This document shows positions 54,263-62,834 of a stretch of DNA of 64,000 nucleotides, piece after piece. Origin of the DNA: Bradyrhizobium sp. AZCC 2262 (GTDB taxonomy: Bacteria; Pseudomonadota; Alphaproteobacteria; Rhizobiales; Xanthobacteraceae). Position 1 is the first letter of the stretch. Each line of letters starts with the position of its first letter. The stretch lies in the NCBI RefSeq assembly GCF_036924535.1, contig NZ_JAZHRT010000001.1:3286001-3350000 (forward strand). Reading direction: 5' to 3'. A program made the position numbers and the translations under genes. The notes below the pieces were generated by a model. That model did not search any database and had not been told where the DNA came from. It was given only the letters and a program-made list of their open reading frames with translations.

Positions 54263-55099
54263 TCAGTTGACGCGGGTCCAGGTCTGGCCGCCGCAGAACA
54301 TGCCGCCGAAGGCGCAGCCCTGAACGCGCAGATTGTCGGTGCCCTTCAGTGCGATCGTCGAATCGTAGGTGCTGCCGGAATTCGGATCGAAAATCCGCCC
54401 GCTCCATTTGTCCTTGCCTGGCTTCATGTTGATCAGAACCTGTTCGCCGTTCTGGTTCGACTTCTTGTCGACGGAATAGCCGCAGAGATTGGGGCCGCAC
54501 GCTTCGATCCGCACCTTGCCTTCCTTCTCCTCCGTCAGCCACACGCCGAGCGGTGAGTTCGTAGGCGAAGGCGCCGATGCTGCCGGGGCGGCGGCCTGTT
54601 TCTGTTGCGGCGGCGGTGGCGCTGGCGCGGCAACGGGGGCAGGGGCCGGCGGCGCAGCCGGAGCAGCATTCTGTTGCACTGGAGGCGCGGGCGCCGCTGG
54701 CGCAGGCGCAGCAGTATCCGCCGGCGCAACGGCCGCCGTCGCGGTCGACGGCTCGTCCCTCGAAGTGGTGGCTGGAGCGGACGGCACAGGCGCTGCCGCC
54801 GGAGCGGCAGCCTGTTCGGCCGGTGCAGGTGCAGCCGGGGTTGCCGGCTCGGGTGCGGCCTGCGGGGCGGACTTCGCCTGCTGCGGCGATTTCCTGCCCG
54901 GGCGATCAAGATCGCCTTCCTCGCCGCGCGGGCGCCTGGCCTTCTTGCCGGTATTATCGTAGACGCCGGGAATATGAACCGTGCCTCGATCGGGATCGAT
55001 GGTGATGGTGCGGCCGCCATACTCGAAAGTGTACTGGGCCTGCGCGGCGGTGAGGCTGCTTGCCAGCAAGAGCACGGCGATAGCAAGACACTTCTTCAT
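54263..55099 (-). CDS. secreted DUF2147-like protein with Pro/Ala-rich linker
   Basis: 278 aa from the ATG at 55099, with AGGAGG upstream. Signal peptide KKCLAIAVLLLASSLTAAQA. A short conserved segment (YTFEYGGRTITIDPDRGTVH) is followed by a 130-residue Ala/Pro linker and a C-terminal DUF2147-type domain: PLGVWLTEEKEGKVRIEACG, then WSGRIFDPNSGSTYDSTI and GGQTWTRVN. DUF2147 proteins are periplasmic; function unknown. A CRP/FNR-type palindrome lies 66 bp upstream. Confidence 0.8.
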   Translation of the reverse strand: MKKCLAIAVLLLASSLTAAQAQYTFEYGGRTITIDPDRGTVHIPGVYDNTGKKARRPRGEEGDLDRPGRKSPQQAKSAPQAAPEPATPAAPAPAEQAAAPAAAPVPSAPATTSRDEPSTATAAVAPADTAAPAPAAPAPPVQQNAAPAAPPAPAPVAAPAPPPPQQKQAAAPAASAPSPTNSPLGVWLTEEKEGKVRIEACGPNLCGYSVDKKSNQNGEQVLINMKPGKDKWSGRIFDPNSGSTYDSTIALKGTDNLRVQGCAFGGMFCGGQTWTRVN

Positions 55100-55164
55100 T
55101 ATTGCGACCTCCTGAGCAGGGAACCCCATTCCCCCGAAGCTACTACGCGCTGGCAGCTTCCCTC

Positions 55165-55184
55165 AAAGTGATCCAAATCACTTT
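55165..55184. promoter_or_regulatory. CRP/FNR-type palindrome upstream of the DUF2147-like gene
   Basis: AAAGTGAT-CCAA-ATCACTTT is a perfect 8+4+8 palindrome; the core GTGAT-N4-ATCAC fits CRP/FNR-superfamily sites. It is 66 bp from the minus-strand start codon. Confidence 0.5.
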
Positions 55185-55294
55185 CAAACTATAAGTCGTG
55201 TACTAGCGGCTTTGGTTCAAATTTAGCCGGGCAGTCTAATTTGCCCCCAATGGACGGTCAATTTCCTGCGAAAACAGACTTGTCCAACCAGGAA

Positions 55295-56071
55295 TCAATC
55301 GAACCAGGCCGCATAGATTTTCCTGAAGCTACCGTCCTCGGTGGCGATGTGCAGCCACTGATCGACAAAGGCCTTCAGCGCGACGTCGCGCTGCAGCCAA
55401 TAGGCCTTCTCGGCAAAGTCGAACGGCTTTTCCGGATGCACCGCGCAGAGCACGCCAGAGTGCTGTTTCTGCTGGTAGCGGGTCTCGGAAGAGTCCGTCA
55501 TCATCAGGTCGGCGTTGCCCTTGGCGATTTCGTCGAAAATCGTGACGTTGTCGTTCCACATCTTGATCTCGGCATTCTTGATGTTCGCTTTGGCGAAGCG
55601 TTCGTTGGTGCCGCCGGGATTGACGATGACGCGCGTGCCGGCCTTGTCGATATCGGCGATGGTCTCATACTTGCCCTTGTCGGCGCAGCGGGCGATCGGC
55701 GTCTTGCCCTCGCGCATGATCGGCGTCGAGAACATTCCCTTCTTCTGCCGGTCGAGCGAGATCGAGACGCCCCCCATCGCGATATCAAAATTGTCGGCTT
55801 CAAAGTCCTTCATCAGCTGCGGCCAGGCGGTCTGAACGAACTCGACCTTGACGCCGAGCGCCTTGCCAAGTGCTTCCGCCATGTCGACGTCGAAGCCGCG
55901 AAATGTCGACGTCGCCTTGTCGAAATAGGTGAATGGCTGATAGTCGCCGGTCATGCCGACCCGCAGCGTGCCGCGCTTGATGATGTCGTCGAGACGGGAA
56001 TTCGCCGGCTGGGCGTGGGCGACAACGGTCCACAGGATAGCCATTGCAAGACTAGCGAACACTCGAAACAT
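55295..56071 (-). CDS. periplasmic cyclohexadienyl dehydratase (PheC-like) or amino-acid-type binding protein
   Basis: 258 aa with signal peptide (FRVFASLAMAILWTVVAHA). SBP family 3 fold: RGTLRVGMTGDYQPFTYFD, GFDVDMAEALGKALGVKVEF and FDIAMGGVSISLDRQKKGMF. GMTGDYQPF and the SETRYQQKQ segment near residue 200 match PheC-type periplasmic prephenate/arogenate dehydratases, which make phenylpyruvate or phenylalanine. No ABC permease is adjacent, which favours the enzyme over transport. Not distinguishable with certainty by eye. Confidence 0.78.
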   Translation of the reverse strand: MFRVFASLAMAILWTVVAHAQPANSRLDDIIKRGTLRVGMTGDYQPFTYFDKATSTFRGFDVDMAEALGKALGVKVEFVQTAWPQLMKDFEADNFDIAMGGVSISLDRQKKGMFSTPIMREGKTPIARCADKGKYETIADIDKAGTRVIVNPGGTNERFAKANIKNAEIKMWNDNVTIFDEIAKGNADLMMTDSSETRYQQKQHSGVLCAVHPEKPFDFAEKAYWLQRDVALKAFVDQWLHIATEDGSFRKIYAAWFD

Positions 56072-56167
56072 CAGATCTTCTCCGCCGACAAATTAGATGA
56101 CACTCTGGAGCGATGGCGCCGATTTAAACCAGATATCGCGGTGGTGCCACCCGGAGAAATTGAAATC

Positions 56168-56680
56168 GTGACCATCTCGCTTTACGAAGCTTCTGTCGGC
56201 GTGTTCGTGCCGCATCTCGGCAATCTGTCCGGTCTTCTCGATCACGCCTCGGCCTATGCGGGAGCCAGGAACATCGATCCCGCCGTCCTACTGAACATGC
56301 GGCTCTCACCCACCATGTACAGCCTGAAGCAGCAGGTCGGCGAAGCCAACCGGCATGCGGTCGTTGCCGGCGCGCTGCTGGCTGGTCGTGTACCTCACAC
56401 ATTTTCAGACGCCGAGCCTGACATTGCCGAGCTCAAGGCGCGGATATCCGCGGCGATCGATTTCGTGCGAGGCTTGCCGCGTACCGAGATCGATGCTGCA
56501 GCCGACAAGCAAGTCGCCTTCACGTTCAAGAACGGGACCCAGCGAGCATTCACAGGAAAGTCGTTGCTGTTGACGTTCAGCGTTCCGCAGTTTTTCTTTC
56601 ACGTTACGACGGCCTACGACATCCTGCGCCACGCCGGTGTCGATATTGCCAAGAAGGATTTTCTGGGGCCGCCGAGATAG
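56168..56680 (+). CDS. DUF1993 family protein
   Basis: 170 aa from a GTG at 56168, with GGAG 11 nt upstream; the very long open frame to 55241 is antisense to the preceding gene. Family landmarks: TISLYEASVGVFVPHLGNLS, MRLSPTMYSLKQQVGEANRH and FSVPQFFFHVTTAYDILRHA. DUF1993 proteins are predicted helical bundles of the DinB/YfiT type; function unknown. Divergent from the PheC-like gene, which begins 97 bp upstream. Confidence 0.85.
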   Translation: MTISLYEASVGVFVPHLGNLSGLLDHASAYAGARNIDPAVLLNMRLSPTMYSLKQQVGEANRHAVVAGALLAGRVPHTFSDAEPDIAELKARISAAIDFVRGLPRTEIDAAADKQVAFTFKNGTQRAFTGKSLLLTFSVPQFFFHVTTAYDILRHAGVDIAKKDFLGPPR

Positions 56681-56698
56681 CGCTTGAGAAGTGGCGGG

Positions 56699-57124
56699 TT
56701 ATGCTTCGCCGCTGTCCTGGCGCGCCAGATTGGCGGCGGCGCCGCTTCCGGCCATCTCGCTCTTCAATTGATCGAAGCGCCGACGCGCGTCGCTTTCGCG
56801 ATCGTCCACCATCTGGATCGCGGCTTCCCTCGACATCGGGCCGAAGACGATCGGAGCGGAATTCTCCCCGATGGTCTCGTCGACATAGTAGTCGCCATTC
56901 TCCAGGCGGACCGTCCACTTGAAACGGATCGAGGCCATCGGCCCGGGACCGTGCCTGGCGTAACCGTGAGCCTCGATCGGCGCCGGCGCGACGGGGATGG
57001 GCGGCGGGGCCACCGGCCTTTGCTCCGCGGCTGCAGTCTTCTCGGGTTCGCGACGGCTTTCCGGTTGGTCGAGAATGCTGGCGATGGCCGCCAGGGCATG
57101 GTCGGTCGGGTCGCTTTGAGCCAC
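56699..57124 (-). CDS. conserved hypothetical protein
   Basis: 141 aa from a GTG at 57124, with GGAGG nine nt upstream. The N terminus is Pro/Ala-rich and disordered; the C-terminal half, starting SIRFKWTVRLENGDYYVDET, is folded-looking and includes FGPMSREAAIQMVDDRESDA. No signal or membrane segment. Found as an uncharacterised protein in Bradyrhizobium relatives from memory. Convergent with DUF1993. Confidence 0.65.
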   Translation of the reverse strand: MAQSDPTDHALAAIASILDQPESRREPEKTAAAEQRPVAPPPIPVAPAPIEAHGYARHGPGPMASIRFKWTVRLENGDYYVDETIGENSAPIVFGPMSREAAIQMVDDRESDARRRFDQLKSEMAGSGAAANLARQDSGEA

Positions 57125-57242
57125 GATTCAGCCTCCGGATCGAACTCCGTCTGCGGAATCAGTGTCCCGATTGCCGCCCGGCGTCGTTCCTCGCTACCGA
57201 ATGCCGTGAGCTTTGTCCATTTGTGGCGCTTTCGAGGCCAGC

Positions 57243-58667
57243 TTAAGCGCACACCGGCGGTATTCTGTTCTTCCAGGGCCGCTCCTGTTCGAGCTGGCCG
57301 GCCAGCCGGAATAGCGTCGCCTCATCGCCGAACCTGGCCGAGAACATCATGCCGAGCGGCAACCCGGCCTTATTCCATGCCAGTGGCACCGACATGGCCG
57401 GCTGGCCGGACATGTTGAACATGGAGGTGCCGGGCATATAGCGGCGCAGGATCGGGGCGATATGCGACAGGTCGTTCGACATGGTGTTGAGTTCGCCGAT
57501 CCGCAGCGGCGGCGAGCACAACGTCGGACACAGGAAGACGTCGCAGCTCTCGAAGAAGGTCGCGAGGGCGCGGGAAATCTGGAAGGCTGCAAGCTGGGCG
57601 GCGACATAGTCGGTCGCCGCGGTCTTTTGCGCGTTGTGAGCGCTGGCCAGCGTCAATATCTCGAAATCGTTTTCCGTTGCGGCTCGCCCGAGCCTTTGCT
57701 CGATCAGCCGTACCGACAGCGCGGTGTTGGCGCCAACGATGGTGGTCATGACGGCCGCAGGGTCGGCGGCAAGCACCGGCGCCCGTTCCTCGACGTGATG
57801 ACCGAGCCCCGCCAGGAGGCCCGCAATCTCGCGCGTGGCTGCCGCGATTTCCGGATCGATGGCGTCGCCATACGGCGATCTGTCGGTGAAGGCGATGCGA
57901 AGCCGGCCGGGGTCGCGGCCGACTTCCTGTGAAAACGGCCGCTCCGGCGGCGGTGCCACGTAGGGGCTCGACGGCTCCGGGCCGTGGATCGCGTCCATCA
58001 TGACCGCGCTGTCGCGCACGCTGATGCTCACGACATGGCCGCAGGCGAACCCACCCCAGCCTTCGCCGCGATCGGGACCGAGCGGATTGCGCGCCCGGCT
58101 CGGCTTCAAGCCGAAGACGCCGGAAGCAGAGGCGGGGATCCGGATCGAGCCGCCGCCATCGCTGGCATGTGCGACGGGCAGGATGCGCGCAGCAACCGCC
58201 GCCGCCGCGCCGCCTGATGAACCGCCTGAGGAATGCTCAAGATTCCAGGGATTGCGGGTCGGCCCGTGCAGGCGGGATTCGGTCGTCGGCATCAGGCCGA
58301 ATTCGGGACTGGAGCTCTTGCCGAAGATCGACATGCCGGTGTCGAGGAAGCGCCGCGCCAGTGTGCCGTTGTGGTCGGCCACAAAGTCCCTCAGGACCGT
58401 GGCGCCCGATGTCGTGCGCGTGCCCTCCAGGAGGTCGAGGTCCTTCAGGAGGAACGGTACGCCGGTGAAGGGTCCGTCGGGCAGGCCGCGCTCGATCTGT
58501 CGTTCGGCAAAGTCGTAATGCTTGACGACGACCGCGTTGATCTGCGGATCGACCTTCGCGGTACGGGCGATGGCCTCATCGAGCAAATCCTTGGCCGAGA
58601 CTTCTTTCTTCCGAACCAGTTCGGCAAGGCCGACCGCGTCGTAATTGCCGTATTCCTTGAAGGCCAT
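57243..58667 (-). CDS. amidase (amidase signature family)
   Basis: 474 aa. The Ser-cisSer-Lys triad is visible: Lys in GVPFLLKDLDLLEG, the Gly/Ser-rich signature HSSGGSSGGAAAAVAARILP, and Ser in SDGGGSIRIPAS. The start at 58667 is preferred because GAGG lies seven nt upstream; the ATG at 58673 is two codons earlier. Substrate unknown (amides or carbamoyl compounds). It ends the minus-strand run of ABC transporter, dehydrogenase and amidase genes, so it may act on the imported compound. Confidence 0.9.
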   Translation of the reverse strand: MAFKEYGNYDAVGLAELVRKKEVSAKDLLDEAIARTAKVDPQINAVVVKHYDFAERQIERGLPDGPFTGVPFLLKDLDLLEGTRTTSGATVLRDFVADHNGTLARRFLDTGMSIFGKSSSPEFGLMPTTESRLHGPTRNPWNLEHSSGGSSGGAAAAVAARILPVAHASDGGGSIRIPASASGVFGLKPSRARNPLGPDRGEGWGGFACGHVVSISVRDSAVMMDAIHGPEPSSPYVAPPPERPFSQEVGRDPGRLRIAFTDRSPYGDAIDPEIAAATREIAGLLAGLGHHVEERAPVLAADPAAVMTTIVGANTALSVRLIEQRLGRAATENDFEILTLASAHNAQKTAATDYVAAQLAAFQISRALATFFESCDVFLCPTLCSPPLRIGELNTMSNDLSHIAPILRRYMPGTSMFNMSGQPAMSVPLAWNKAGLPLGMMFSARFGDEATLFRLAGQLEQERPWKNRIPPVCA

Positions 58668-58733
58668 GCGCATACCTCGTTTGCCGGCCGGTCGGTGGAC
58701 GGACCGCGCCCAGGGTCACGTGCAGCGGACGAT

Positions 58734-59723
58734 TTAGCCGAGCACGTCCTGATTGATCACGTTCTGGCGCACCGGATCGCCATCCAGCACGCTCAGAATG
58801 TTGCGGGCAGTCTGCTCGCTCATGCGGTCGACGGCTTCCACCGTGACGCCTGCGACATGCGGCGCCATGATGACGTTCGGCAGCGCCAACAACGCCTGAC
58901 CGGCTGGCGGCGGCTCCTGCGCGAAAACGTCGAGGCCGGCGCCGGCAAGCTTGCCGGACATCAGCGCGGCGTGGAGCGCGGCCTCGTCGACGATTCCGCC
59001 GCGCGCCGTGTTGATCAGATAGGCGGTCGGCTTCATCCGCTTCAGCCGGTCCGCATTGAACATGCCGACCGTCTCCGGATTCTTCGGGCAATGGATGCTG
59101 ACGAAGTCGGCGCGCGGCAGCGCGGCGTTGAGGTCGGCAACCGGCTCGCAGCCGGCGGCCTTGATGTCGGCGACCGGCTTGTAGGGATCGAAAACCAGGA
59201 CGTTCATTTCCATCGCGAGACAGCGCTTGGCGGTGCGGGTGCCGATGCGCCCAAAACCGGTGATCAGCACCGTCTTGCCGAAGAGATCGTAGGGCAGCAT
59301 CCCCAGCCTATCAGCCCATTTGTCGTCCCGGACGAGCAAATGCATTTCCGCCGCGCGCTTGGCGAGCGTCAGCATCATGAACAGGGCGTGTTCGGCAACG
59401 GACGGCGAATTGGCGGTGCCCGCGACCATCAGCGGGACCTTGCGGCGGCTGAGCGCGGGGACGTCGACGGCGTCGAACCCGACGCCGATCCGGGTCACCA
59501 CCAGCATGTCCTGCGAGGATTCGAGCTCGGGCTCGCCGAAGCGGGTGCCGCCGAGGGCGACGCCATGGACCGGCGCATGCTCCTGCAGCTTGGCGTTAAA
59601 ATCCTTTTGCGAAATCATGTTGGGAAATTCGACGAGTTCGATGTCTTCCCGCGCGTGAAGCAACGCTCTTCCCGGCTGCGACATCGATTCCGTGACGAAG
59701 ATTTTCTTCTTGTTGGTAGCCAT
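58734..59723 (-). CDS. D-2-hydroxyacid dehydrogenase family protein
   Basis: 329 aa. NAD-binding motif VLITGFGRIGTRTAKRCLAM (GxGxxG). Catalytic Arg in INTARGGIVDEAALHAAL, Glu in DVFAQEPPPAG and His in NVIMAPHVAGVTVEA are all present. It resembles phosphoglycerate or hydroxypyruvate reductase-like members; the substrate is unknown. 31 bp downstream of the ABC ATPase gene and just before the amidase, so it is likely co-transcribed with the transporter. Confidence 0.9.
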   Translation of the reverse strand: MATNKKKIFVTESMSQPGRALLHAREDIELVEFPNMISQKDFNAKLQEHAPVHGVALGGTRFGEPELESSQDMLVVTRIGVGFDAVDVPALSRRKVPLMVAGTANSPSVAEHALFMMLTLAKRAAEMHLLVRDDKWADRLGMLPYDLFGKTVLITGFGRIGTRTAKRCLAMEMNVLVFDPYKPVADIKAAGCEPVADLNAALPRADFVSIHCPKNPETVGMFNADRLKRMKPTAYLINTARGGIVDEAALHAALMSGKLAGAGLDVFAQEPPPAGQALLALPNVIMAPHVAGVTVEAVDRMSEQTARNILSVLDGDPVRQNVINQDVLG

Positions 59724-59754
59724 TTCCTGCCCTTGGTATACAGCAATTGCGCCG

Positions 59755-60855
59755 TCAAAGGACGGCGCCGGTCACCTCGTTTAGCAGGTGCATGTTATTG
59801 AGGTCCACAGCCAATCGAAGCGGGCCGCCATCGTGCGCGCCGGCATTGGGATTGACCCGGCCGCAGACCAGCGTGCCCTCCATCGTAAAATAGATCAGCG
59901 TCTCCATTCCCATCGGCTCGGTGACATCCAGCACCGTGTCGAAGGTCTCCACGCCCGGCTCCGTATGCTGTTTGGCCTCGGTGATGTGCTCGGGCCGCAG
60001 TCCCAGCAGCAATTTGTCAGCGCGCGGGATGCCCTGATAGCGGGCGGCGCGGGCCGGCGGCAGCGGGAAGGTGATGCGATCGGTCAACCGAACGTGCAAC
60101 TTGCCGGCGAGATCCTCCAGCCGGCACGGGATGAAATTCATCGCCGGCGAGCCGATGAAGCTGGCGACGAATTTCGTCGCCGGCTTGTGATAGAGTTCGT
60201 TCGGCGTGCCGATCTGCTCGATCCGACCATGGTTCATCACCACGACGCGGTCAGCCAGCGTCATCGCCTCCACCTGGTCGTGGGTCACGTAGACCGTCGT
60301 GGTGCGGACTTTCTGGTGCACCTTCTTGATCTCGATCCGCATCTGCACGCGCAGCTTGGCGTCGAGGTTGGAGAGCGGCTCGTCGAACAGAAACACTTTT
60401 GGGTTACGCACGATGGCGCGGCCCATGGCGACGCGCTGACGCTGGCCACCGGACAATTGCTTCGGCTTGCGGTCGACCAGCTCGACGATGTCAAGCATGC
60501 GCGCGGCCTCGTCGATGCGGCTCTTGATCTCGGCCTTCGGGTAACGCTTCAGCCGCAATCCGAACGACATGTTCTCCGCAACCGTCATGTGCGGGTAGAG
60601 CGCATAGTTCTGAAACACCATCGCGATATCGCGATCCTTTGGCGGCACGTCGTTGACGACGTCGCCGCCGATCATGATGTCGCCGTCGGAGATATCTTCC
60701 AGGCCGGCGATCATCCGCAGCGTGGTCGACTTGCCGCAGCCCGACGGTCCCACCAGCACGACAAACTCATGGTCGGCGATGTCGAGATCGATGCCGCGCA
60801 CCGCCTCGACCTCGTCATAGCGCTTAACAACCTTACGCAACGTCACGTCAGCCAT
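59755..60855 (-). CDS. ABC transporter ATP-binding protein (UgpC/MalK-type, carbohydrate uptake)
   Basis: 366 aa from the ATG at 60855, giving the usual [13 protein letters not shown] start. Walker [12 protein letters not shown]-loop [13 protein letters not shown], signature [15 protein letters not shown], Walker [18 protein letters not shown]-loop VTHDQVEAM; a C-terminal TOBE-type regulatory region follows (LLGLRPEHI). This CUT1-type ATPase energises uptake of sugars, polyols or glycerol-phosphate. Four bp separate it from the permease gene. Confidence 0.95.
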   Translation of the reverse strand: MADVTLRKVVKRYDEVEAVRGIDLDIADHEFVVLVGPSGCGKSTTLRMIAGLEDISDGDIMIGGDVVNDVPPKDRDIAMVFQNYALYPHMTVAENMSFGLRLKRYPKAEIKSRIDEAARMLDIVELVDRKPKQLSGGQRQRVAMGRAIVRNPKVFLFDEPLSNLDAKLRVQMRIEIKKVHQKVRTTTVYVTHDQVEAMTLADRVVVMNHGRIEQIGTPNELYHKPATKFVASFIGSPAMNFIPCRLEDLAGKLHVRLTDRITFPLPPARAARYQGIPRADKLLLGLRPEHITEAKQHTEPGVETFDTVLDVTEPMGMETLIYFTMEGTLVCGRVNPNAGAHDGGPLRLAVDLNNMHLLNEVTGAVL

Positions 60856-60859
60856 GAGA

Positions 60860-61774
60860 TCAGCCCTTTGTCGCACCGGCGGTCAGGCCGGCAATGTAAT
60901 AGTCCATCAGGAAAGCGTAGATGATGAGCGGCGGCGCTGCGCCGAGCAGGGCGCCGGTCATGATCTGTCCCCAGTTGAACACGTCACCCTTGATAAGGGT
61001 CGTGATGATGCCGACCGGCATGACGAGCTGGTCGGTCGACGTCGTGAACACCAGCGGATAGAGGAATTGCGCCCAGGAAACTGTGAACGCGAAGATGGTA
61101 GCGGCGATCAGACCGGGCATCGCGACCGGGATGAAGATGCGCGTCAACGTCTGGAACCATGATGCGCCATCGATGATGGCAGCCTCGTCGAGCTCCTTGG
61201 GAATGGACGCGAAATAGCCGATCATGATCCAGGTGCAGAACGGCACGGTTAGTGTCGGGTACACGATCAACAGCACGTACCACGTGTTGATCAGCTGAAT
61301 CCCCGTCCAATCGCTGAATGCAGCGAACATCTTGAACAGCGGCAGGAACAGCAACGTATCGGGGATGAGATACGTCAGGAAGACGCCGGTCGCAAGCGTC
61401 GCCGACCCCCAGAACCGCATGCGCGACAGCGCGAATGCCGCGGGCACGCTGATCAGCATGGTGATCGTCACCACGATGATCGATACCCACGCCGAGTTCC
61501 AGAAGAACCTCAGGAACTGGTTCGATGTCAGAAGCTCGACATAGTTCGACAGCGTCGGATGAAAAACCCACCAGGGGTTTGTTGCCGCTGAAATCTCCGC
61601 GCTGCTCTTGAGCGAGGTGATCAGCATATACAAAGGAGGCACCAGCGAGAAGATCGCGAACAGCCCGAGAAAGAAGTACGACCAGCGCAGCGCCCAGGCA
61701 CGGTCGCGGCTCATGCTGCCATACTTGACCCTTCTGGTCGGCCCAGCCTTGTCGATCACAACCGTGCTTGTCAT
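60860..61774 (-). CDS. carbohydrate ABC transporter permease (MalG-type)
   Basis: 304 aa, six membrane helices. The EAA loop reads [20 protein letters not shown], followed by [19 protein letters not shown] terminus ends GLTAGATKG, typical of the MalG/UgpE side (KGL..GA.KG). Overlaps the upstream permease gene by one base, so they are translated from one mRNA. Confidence 0.94.
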   Translation of the reverse strand: MTSTVVIDKAGPTRRVKYGSMSRDRAWALRWSYFFLGLFAIFSLVPPLYMLITSLKSSAEISAATNPWWVFHPTLSNYVELLTSNQFLRFFWNSAWVSIIVVTITMLISVPAAFALSRMRFWGSATLATGVFLTYLIPDTLLFLPLFKMFAAFSDWTGIQLINTWYVLLIVYPTLTVPFCTWIMIGYFASIPKELDEAAIIDGASWFQTLTRIFIPVAMPGLIAATIFAFTVSWAQFLYPLVFTTSTDQLVMPVGIITTLIKGDVFNWGQIMTGALLGAAPPLIIYAFLMDYYIAGLTAGATKG

Positions 61775-62709
61775 CAGGCTTCATTCCCGCGTTTGTTGAT
61801 GTCGCGGAGGATGAAGATCGCCGCGATCGCCAGTATCGGAAACATGAACAGCGAGACGCTGGCGCCGAGCGGGATGTCGCCGCCCTCAATGCCGAGGCGG
61901 AACGCCCAGGTCGCGAAAATATGCGTGTGATCCAGCGGACCGCCGGCGGTCAGGATTCGGACGATATCGAAATTCGCGAAGGTGACGATCAGCGAGAACA
62001 GCGTCGTGATCGCGATGATGTTGCGCATCATCGGCAGAGTCACGTACCAGATCCGCTGCCACCAATTGGCGCCGTCGATCGCCGCGGCCTCATAAAGCTG
62101 CTCGGGCACCGATTTCAGTGCAGCCAGATACATGATCATGAAGAATGGCGCACCATACCAGACGTTGACCAGGATGACCGAGAAGCGCGCCCAGGCGGCA
62201 TCGCCGGTCCAGGGGATCGGTCCGATGCCGAAGAATGAAAGCGTATAGTTGAAGGCGCTGTAGGAGGGATCGAACAGCCAAAGCCAGGCGAGCGTGCTCA
62301 TCGCCGGTGGAATAACCCACGGCACCAGCAGCATTCCACGCCACTTGCGTTGACCTTTAGCGGGAATGTTGTGAACGAAATGCGCGACGATAAAACCGAT
62401 CAGCGCCTTGAAGGCGACGGCGGTGATGGCGAAGATGCACGATTGCTGCACCACCAGCCAAAACGTTTGCCGCTTGAACAGGAATTCAAAATTGCCCAAG
62501 CCAACGAAGCGTTGCATTGACTTGTTCAGGGTCGCCAGATGCAGGGAGTAGAAAGCTGGATAAAGAACCAGAATTGCGATCAGGAGGATCAGCGGCAGAG
62601 TCATGAGGAAAGCCGCGGTGGACTTTCGCTTCATGGCGGCTCGCAGGCTTGAGCGCCTTCGCGTGCCGGCACCAGCAATGCGGTTCGACTGAAGTGTGAC
62701 ATCGACCAT
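61774..62709 (-). CDS. carbohydrate ABC transporter permease (MalF/UgpA-type)
   Basis: 311 aa, six membrane helices. N-terminal helix in AAFLMTLPLILLIAILVLYP. The EAA loop is PEQLYEAAAIDGANWWQRIW followed by YVTLPMMRNIIAITTLF. It pairs with the MalG-type permease to form the channel. The binding-protein gene lies 125 bp upstream. Confidence 0.94.
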   Translation of the reverse strand: MVDVTLQSNRIAGAGTRRRSSLRAAMKRKSTAAFLMTLPLILLIAILVLYPAFYSLHLATLNKSMQRFVGLGNFEFLFKRQTFWLVVQQSCIFAITAVAFKALIGFIVAHFVHNIPAKGQRKWRGMLLVPWVIPPAMSTLAWLWLFDPSYSAFNYTLSFFGIGPIPWTGDAAWARFSVILVNVWYGAPFFMIMYLAALKSVPEQLYEAAAIDGANWWQRIWYVTLPMMRNIIAITTLFSLIVTFANFDIVRILTAGGPLDHTHIFATWAFRLGIEGGDIPLGASVSLFMFPILAIAAIFILRDINKRGNEA

Positions 62710-62834
62710 GACGCATCGTCCTCGCCGGATGAATCACCGGGACGACGGCGCTTGCCGTTCCCTGGTGCTGACACAGTAATGAACCCGCGCCGCGGCGGCG
62801 CGCTCGGATGGCCGCCGCAGCGAAGTCCTTTGCC

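Noticed and set aside
55241..56167. long plus-strand frame leading into the DUF1993 gene
   Set aside because: It runs antisense through the PheC-like gene, which has a signal peptide and binding-fold motifs. Only the part from the GTG at 56168 looks like protein.
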